Assembly: GCF_014650335.1 (NCBI RefSeq)
Contig: NZ_BMUT01000006.1
Coordinates: 186,001 to 250,000, forward strand
DNA: 64,000 bases
Direction: 5' to 3'
Source of the DNA: Streptomyces hiroshimensis
GTDB lineage: Bacteria > Actinomycetota > Actinomycetes > Streptomycetales > Streptomycetaceae
Shown: one piece after another, positions 59,420 through 64,000 of the stretch
Layout of the letters: each line of letters opens with the position of its first letter
Numbering within the stretch: the first letter of the stretch is position 1
Position numbers and translations under genes: made by a program
Notes under the pieces: generated by a model
Seen by the model: only the letters and a program-made list of their open reading frames with translations
Database searches by the model: none
Told to the model about the DNA's origin: nothing

Positions 59420-60811
59420 ATGGCCGCACGGCCACTCGTGGCGCGGCAGCCGAACGAACGGCTGCAGGCGCTCATTCAGGAAGCCGCCTGTTCCAACGCC
59501 GGCCTCGCCCGGCGCGTCAATATGTGCGGCGCCGAGCACGGGCTCGACCTGCGCTACGACAAGACTTCCGTAGCGCGCTGGCTGCGTGGCCAGCAGCCGC
59601 GGGGGCGGGCCCCCGCCATCATCGCCGAGGCGCTGGGCCGCAAGCTCGGGCGCACCGTCACCATCGACGAGATCGGCATGGCGAACGGCAAGAACCTCGC
59701 CTCCGGTGTCGGCCTGCAGTTCTCGCCCACCGTGCTCGGCGCGATCGAGCAGGTGTGTGAGCTGTGGCGGAGCGACGTCGGCCGGCGGGACTTCCTCAGC
59801 GGGACGTCCGTCGCCTCGTCCGCGCTCGTCGAGCCGAGCCGCGACTGGCTCATCACCGGAGCCGATCCGCAGGTCGCGCGCAACGCCGGGGCGCGGGTGG
59901 GCCCGTCCGACGTCGATGCGGTGCGGGCGACCACCGAGGCGCTCGTCGAGCTCGATCACCGGTACGGCAGCGGGCACGTGCGGCCCGTCGTCGTGCACTA
60001 TCTGAACAGCGTCGTCTCCGGGCTGCTCGCCGGTTCCTACCGGGAATCCGTGGGGCGCGAACTGTTCGCCGCCGTCGCACGGTTGACCGAGCTCGCCGGC
60101 TACATGGCCGTCGACACCGGCCAGCCCGGGCTCGCTCAGCGGTACTACATCCAGGCACTGCGTCTCGCCCAGGCTGCGGGGGACCGTGGGTACGGGGGGT
60201 ATGTGCTGGCCGCCAGCATGAGTCACCTGGCGGCTTCGTTGGGGAACCCAAGGGAAATCGCCCAGTTGGCGAAAGCCGCACAGGAAGGAGCGCGGGGGCA
60301 CGTCACACCGCGGGCCGAGGCCATGTTCTACGCGGCCGAAGCGCGCGGGCACGCCCTGCTCGGGGACGCGCGGTCGTGCCAGGGCGTCGCCGCCAAGGCC
60401 CTGGCCAAGCTCGAACAGGCCGGGGACCCGGCGCCGGACTCCGGCGACGACCCCGCCTGGATCCGGCACTTCGACCACGCCTACCTGGCCGACGAACTGG
60501 CGCACTGCCACCGTGACCTCGGGCAGGCCGAACAGGCCCGGCGGCACGCGGAGGACGCCATCGCCGGGCACGCGGAGGGACGGGTGCGCAGGCGCGCCAT
60601 CGGGATGCTGCTGCTGGCCACGGCGCAGGTCCAGCAGCGGGACGTCGACGAGGCGTGTGCCACCGGGGTGCGGGCGCTGGACCTGCTGGGCACGCTGAGG
60701 TCGAACCGGGGCGCGGAGTACCTGGACGACTTCCAGCAGCGGCTCGCGCCGTACCGGGAGGAGCCGGTGGTTCGGGAATTCGGGGCTCGGCTGGAGGTGC
60801 AGGCGGCGTAG
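59420..60811 (+). CDS. NsdA-like tetratricopeptide regulator
   Basis: A 463-residue protein. The N-terminal ~70 residues are HTH-like (NERLQALIQEAACSNAGLARRVNMCGAEHGL, then SVARWLRGQQPRGRAPAIIAEALGRKLGRTVTIDEIGM). The rest is a helical repeat array of TPR type, e.g. RELFAAVARLTELAGYMAVDTGQPGLAQRYYIQALRLAQAAGD. This organisation is that of Streptomyces NsdA and its paralogues, where NsdA represses antibiotic production and sporulation. Whether this copy does so is unknown. ATG at 59420 has CAGGGGG upstream. A palindromic element (copy B) follows the stop. Confidence 0.8.
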   Translation: MAARPLVARQPNERLQALIQEAACSNAGLARRVNMCGAEHGLDLRYDKTSVARWLRGQQPRGRAPAIIAEALGRKLGRTVTIDEIGMANGKNLASGVGLQFSPTVLGAIEQVCELWRSDVGRRDFLSGTSVASSALVEPSRDWLITGADPQVARNAGARVGPSDVDAVRATTEALVELDHRYGSGHVRPVVVHYLNSVVSGLLAGSYRESVGRELFAAVARLTELAGYMAVDTGQPGLAQRYYIQALRLAQAAGDRGYGGYVLAASMSHLAASLGNPREIAQLAKAAQEGARGHVTPRAEAMFYAAEARGHALLGDARSCQGVAAKALAKLEQAGDPAPDSGDDPAWIRHFDHAYLADELAHCHRDLGQAEQARRHAEDAIAGHAEGRVRRRAIGMLLLATAQVQQRDVDEACATGVRALDLLGTLRSNRGAEYLDDFQQRLAPYREEPVVREFGARLEVQAA

Positions 60812-61118
60812 GGGCGCTGCGGGGCACCCTGCGGGGCCCTGCGCCCCGGATTTTCGCCCGGCGTGCGTTGTCGGGTGCCGGGCGGTGGGGGTGCCGGGTG
60901 GTGGGGGCTCCGAGGTGTTCCGGAATCGGATATTTACGGGCGGAACCGTCTGCCGCAGGCGTACCCGGAAGCCCGCCCACAAATATCCGGCAGCATTCCG
61001 GAACACCTCTGCGCCCCCACCGCCCTCCCGCCGGATCCGGCCGCATGGCCCCGCCGTGCGGTGACCCGGTAGCGTGGCCGCGCTATCGATAAGTTGCCGT
61101 ACAGCTTGAGGAGTCCCG
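60812..61118. other. 307-base gap containing palindromic element copy B
   Basis: The gap after the NsdA-like gene is mostly the palindromic element and its GC-rich, pseudo-repetitive flanks (GGTGCCGGGCGGTGGGG type). The last ~40 bases carry the ribosome binding site of the next gene. No gene seen. Confidence 0.6.
60912..61009. repeat. Palindromic repeat element, copy B (intergenic)
   Basis: Outer arms 60912-60926 (GAGGTGTTCCGGAAT) and 60995-61009 pair perfectly. Inner arms 60927-60942 (CGGATATTTACGGGCG) and 60974-60989 pair except for the same AC/AC two-by-two mismatch seen in copy A. A right-side GCAGC bulge matches copy A's CAGC. The apical ~30 bases differ from copy A. Confidence 0.85.
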
Positions 61119-62741
61119 GTGACGCAGAGCGGACAGGGCAACGCGCCTCAGCCGTCCCCCGGCCGGCCCTGGGGCGAGCCGTGGGGGTCCGACGCGCAGC
61201 GCGCCCCCCTGCCGCCCGAGATGCCGCCGGGCACGCCGCCGGGCGCGTCTGCGCGCCCCGGTGACTCCGAGGCCACGCAGTACCTGCCGCCGGTCCTGGG
61301 CACCGGGCCCGCCCCGGCCGCCCCCGACTCCGCCTCCGAAGCCACCCAGTACTTGCCGCCGGTCGCCTCCGGGCCGCTTCCGGGCGCACCGCAGCCGCCG
61401 GCTCCGTATGCGCAGGGTGACACTCGGGGTGGTGTGCAGGGGGGTGCTCCCGGCGGGCCGTCCGCGGATTCCGCGACTCAGTACTTGCCGCCGGTCTCCG
61501 ACACGGCCTCGGCGGCCACGCAGTACCTGCCGGTCGGCGGTGGCGCGTCCTCGGGTGGGGATGCTGCTGCGGCCACGCAGTATCTGCCGCCCGTGCCGGG
61601 TACCGCTCCTTCGGGCGGGGACGCGGCTGCGGCGGCTACGCAGTATCTGCCGCCTGTGCCGGGGGCCGGGTCCTCCGCCGGGGATGCCGCCACTCAGTAT
61701 TTGCCGCCCGTCGGCGGTGGCGCGTCCTCGGGTGGGGACTCCGCCGCTGCGGCCACCCAGTACCTTCCGCCCGTGCCCGGGGCTGCGCCCTCCGGCGCAG
61801 ATGCGGCTGCCGCAGCGACCCAGTATCTGCCGCCGGTCGGAGGGAACGTCTCCTCCGGCCCTGCCTCCGTCGCAGGCGCTCCGCCGCCCCTCGGCGGTCC
61901 GGCCCCGCAGGGGGAGCGGCCGCCGCCCTCCGAGTTCGACGGGCTGTTCCGCGCCTCCGCCGACGCCGCCGCCCGGCAGCCGGGCCGCGAGCCCGTGGCG
62001 TCCGGGCCGGGGCACATACCCCCGCCGCGTGCGCCGCACGCGGCTCCCCCGCACCCCGCCCCCGCCTCCCCGCCCTCCCGGCGGAAGCTGCCCACCGCGG
62101 CCATCGTCGGCATCGTCGTCGCCGGCTGCGCCGCCGCCGGGCTCGCCGCCGGTGCGCTGCTCAGTGGCGGGGACGACAAGAAGAGCGACACCCCGCAGAA
62201 CACCGCGGTCAGCTCCGCCGCGCCCAGCAGCGCGCCCGAGGAGGACGGCGGGAAGAAGAAGGAGCCGTCGGCCGACCCCGCGGACCCGGCCGTCGCCCAG
62301 GCCAAGGCCCTGGACGCCCTGCTGAAGGACAGCAACAACAGCCGCGACGCCGTGATCAAGGCCGTCGACTCCACCCGTAACTGCAAGGACCTGGGCAAGT
62401 CCGCCTCCGACCTGCGTGACGCCGCCAAGCAGCGCGACAGCCTGGTGACCCGCCTCCAGAAGACCGCGATCGACAAGCTCCCCAACAGCGCCGAGCTCTC
62501 GGCCCAGCTGACCAAGGCCTGGCAGTCCTCCGCCTCCGCGGACACCCACTACGCGACGTGGGCGGACCAGGTGGGCGGCAAGCACGGGTGCGTCAAGGGT
62601 CACGCCCGCCCGTCCGGCGAGAGCGCCGCGGGCGACCGCGCGAGCGGTGACGCGACCGCCGCCAAGAAGTCGGCCGCGGACCTGTGGAACCCGATCGCGA
62701 AGAAGTACGGGCTGTCGCCGCACTCCTGGGCGCAGCTGTAG
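61119..62741 (+). CDS. Repeat-rich single-pass membrane protein with ATQYLPPV motifs
   Basis: A 540-residue protein. Residues about 1-320 are disordered and contain nine copies of ATQYLP(P)V spaced by Gly/Ala/Ser/Pro-rich linkers. One membrane helix (LPTAAIVGIVVAGCAAAGLAAG, near residue 330) is followed by an extracytoplasmic ~190-residue domain that is helical and charged (AKALDALLKDSNNSRDAVIKAVDSTRNCKDLGKSASDLRDAAKQRDSLV), with two Cys. The repeats would be cytoplasmic. ATQY-type threonines resemble phospho-motifs for Ser/Thr kinases and FHA domains; that link is inference. GTG at 61119 has GAGGAG upstream. Confidence 0.8.
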   Translation: MTQSGQGNAPQPSPGRPWGEPWGSDAQRAPLPPEMPPGTPPGASARPGDSEATQYLPPVLGTGPAPAAPDSASEATQYLPPVASGPLPGAPQPPAPYAQGDTRGGVQGGAPGGPSADSATQYLPPVSDTASAATQYLPVGGGASSGGDAAAATQYLPPVPGTAPSGGDAAAAATQYLPPVPGAGSSAGDAATQYLPPVGGGASSGGDSAAAATQYLPPVPGAAPSGADAAAAATQYLPPVGGNVSSGPASVAGAPPPLGGPAPQGERPPPSEFDGLFRASADAAARQPGREPVASGPGHIPPPRAPHAAPPHPAPASPPSRRKLPTAAIVGIVVAGCAAAGLAAGALLSGGDDKKSDTPQNTAVSSAAPSSAPEEDGGKKKEPSADPADPAVAQAKALDALLKDSNNSRDAVIKAVDSTRNCKDLGKSASDLRDAAKQRDSLVTRLQKTAIDKLPNSAELSAQLTKAWQSSASADTHYATWADQVGGKHGCVKGHARPSGESAAGDRASGDATAAKKSAADLWNPIAKKYGLSPHSWAQL

Positions 62742-62812
62742 CGGACGGTCGCACGGCGCCGATTCCGGGGGCCGGGGCGGGTCGCTCGGGTGGGAACGTA
62801 CGATCGATTGCT

Positions 62813-63307
62813 ATGCAGGGTTCGGAGAAGTCTTCCCGCCGCGGCCGCCGCTCGACCACCATGGACGGCATGCCGCTCAATGACATGCCGTGGTGGCGCT
62901 GGCGTGCGCATGTGCGCTCGGCGCTGCACATGCTCTCGGACCCCGACTTCCAGCGCGAGCGCTGGCTCGCCGGCGACGCGGGATTCGGGGACGTGACCGA
63001 CGCCGTCTACCGGCTGGTCGAGGACACCTGGCTGGACAACTGGTCGGCCGAGAAGTACATCGGGACGATCTTCCGGGACTCGGGCGAGGCCGCGCTCGTC
63101 GACCTGGCCGTGTTGCGGGTCCTGCGGATCATGCACCAGGTCGGGCCCGACGCGCCCGTCTCGGCGTATCTGGAGCACCACGGCTGGCCCGAGGCCGTAC
63201 GGGCCGCGCGGGAGGCGCACGTACGGCTGGCGCTGAACGACGGGGACGAGCCGGAGGTGCCGCCGCGCCCGCTGGAGGTGCTGGAGCGGCTCACGCAGGT
63301 GCGCTGA
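62813..63307 (+). CDS. Conserved hypothetical protein, SCO4402-like type
   Basis: A 164-residue soluble protein. The core LNDMPWWRWRAHVRSALHMLSDPDFQRERWLAGDAGFGDVTDAVYRLVEDTWLDNWSAEKYIGTIF is strongly conserved-looking, followed by two helices ending ALNDGDEPEVPPRPLEVLERLTQVR. I do not know its function; similar proteins lie next to purU in Streptomyces. ATG at 62813 is chosen; an in-frame ATG at 62861 would start nearer the conserved core. It is 47 bases before purU. Confidence 0.75.
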   Translation: MQGSEKSSRRGRRSTTMDGMPLNDMPWWRWRAHVRSALHMLSDPDFQRERWLAGDAGFGDVTDAVYRLVEDTWLDNWSAEKYIGTIFRDSGEAALVDLAVLRVLRIMHQVGPDAPVSAYLEHHGWPEAVRAAREAHVRLALNDGDEPEVPPRPLEVLERLTQVR

Positions 63308-63354
63308 GCCGGGCGGTCGAGCGGGGCCCCGCGGGTGTGCGAGGCTATTGGGCT

Positions 63355-64000
63355 ATGAACGCCTCCCAGCCCCCTGCCGCCGAAGGGGCCCCTGCGCAGC
63401 CCGAGCAGTACGTCCTCACCCTCTCCTGCCCCGACAAGCAGGGCATCGTCCACGCGGTGTCCAGCTACCTCTTCATGACCGGGTGCAACATCGAGGACAG
63501 CCAGCAGTTCGGCGACCGCGACACCGGGCTCTTCTTCATGCGCGTCCACTTCGGTGCGGAGGCGCCCGTCACCCTGGAGAAGCTGCGGGCCAGCTTCGCC
63601 GCCATCGGTGACTCGTTCCACATGGACTGGCAGATCCACCGGGCGGACGAGAAGATGCGCATCGTCCTGATGGTGTCCAAGTTCGGCCACTGCCTGAACG
63701 ACCTCCTCTTCCGCTCCCGGATCGGCGCCCTGCCGGTGGAGATCGCCGCCGTGGTCTCCAACCACACAGACTTCGCCGAGCTCGTCGGCTCCTACGGCGT
63801 CCCCTTCCACCACATTCCGGTCACGAAGGACAACAAGCCGGAGGCGGAGGCGAAGCTCCTGGAGCTCGTCCAGGCGGAGAACGTCGAGCTGGTCGTCCTC
63901 GCCCGCTATATGCAGGTCCTCTCGGACGATCTGTGCAAGGTGCTGTCCGGGAAGATCATCAACATCCACCACTCCTTCCTGCCGAGCTTCAAGGGCGCGA
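63355..64000 (+). CDS. purU: Formyltetrahydrofolate deformylase PurU, 3' end outside the window
   Basis: The first 215 residues are visible and the frame is open at the end. An N-terminal ACT domain (YVLTLSCPDKQGIVHAVSSYLFMTGCNIEDSQQFGDRDTGLFFMRVHF) precedes the formyl transferase domain (MRIVLMVSKFGHCLNDLL, AAVVSNHTDFAEL). The catalytic stretch IINIHHSFLPSFKGA is reached at the window edge. It hydrolyses 10-formyl-THF to formate and THF and balances one-carbon pools with purine synthesis. ATG at 63355 fits the family start. Confidence 0.93.
   Translation, partial: MNASQPPAAEGAPAQPEQYVLTLSCPDKQGIVHAVSSYLFMTGCNIEDSQQFGDRDTGLFFMRVHFGAEAPVTLEKLRASFAAIGDSFHMDWQIHRADEKMRIVLMVSKFGHCLNDLLFRSRIGALPVEIAAVVSNHTDFAELVGSYGVPFHHIPVTKDNKPEAEAKLLELVQAENVELVVLARYMQVLSDDLCKVLSGKIINIHHSFLPSFKGA

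Overview
The window is high-GC actinomycete DNA and almost certainly Streptomyces. Third codon positions are G/C-saturated, GTG and TTG starts are common, and cistrons overlap by ATGA/GTGA. It encodes futalosine-pathway menaquinone enzymes, XRE/DUF397 regulator cassettes, a DmdR1 iron regulator and several dispersed repeats I recognise from Streptomyces. The order serC ... pdxH ... SIS protein (NagS-like) - dmdR1 resembles what I recall of the S. coelicolor SCO4326-SCO4400 region; this is memory, not a search.

Layout. 0-10 kb: 3' end of a pentapeptide-repeat gene, a large Hsp90/sacsin-type ATPase, DUF3027, an MFS protein, a DUF2771 lipoprotein, mqnB-mqnD and a cold-shock protein. 10-16 kb: HAD phosphatase, then an iron-siderophore ABC importer (two FecCD permeases, ATPase, lipoprotein) behind an iron-box-like site. 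16-23 kb: YceI, a UTRA/DUF397/XRE cassette, a MarR-type regulator facing a DUF4097 gene and serine hydrolase across a TGCAACG-rich promoter, and an ArsR/DUF5937 regulator. 23-38 kb: NCS2 purine permease, DUF2530, P-type ATPase, small proteins, MarR-MFS pair, thpR, aldo/keto reductase, SGNH hydrolase, secreted beta-propeller and serC. 38-50 kb: fused FAD/Fe-S oxidase, then a tight operon (AtuA-like, acyl-CoA carboxylase beta and alpha, acyl-CoA dehydrogenase, enoyl-CoA hydratase, TetR) for a branched acyl-CoA or terpenoid acid. 50-64 kb: citrate synthase, pdxH, PAS sensor, SIS protein/dmdR1 divergent pair, alpha/beta hydrolase, FAD monooxygenase, Prim-Pol-like protein, NsdA-like regulator, an ATQYLPPV-repeat membrane protein and the 5' part of purU.

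Connections. Iron: DmdR1 (54.6 kb) is the expected repressor of the siderophore importer at 11.5 kb. A DasR-type dre between the SIS gene and dmdR1 would link N-acetylglucosamine status to iron control. Carbon: the AtuA/carboxylase operon has its own TetR gene at its end.

Most unusual signals: (i) two diverged copies of a ~100-bp palindromic element whose helix is kept by compensating changes, one inside the biotin carboxylase coding sequence within a ~140-residue insertion; (ii) a 17-bp hairpin that buries the start region of the siderophore-binding lipoprotein; (iii) an alpha/beta hydrolase whose nucleophile serine is alanine; (iv) a structured, possibly RNA-coding stretch after pdxH; (v) a multi-copy operator array in the MarR/DUF4097 promoter.
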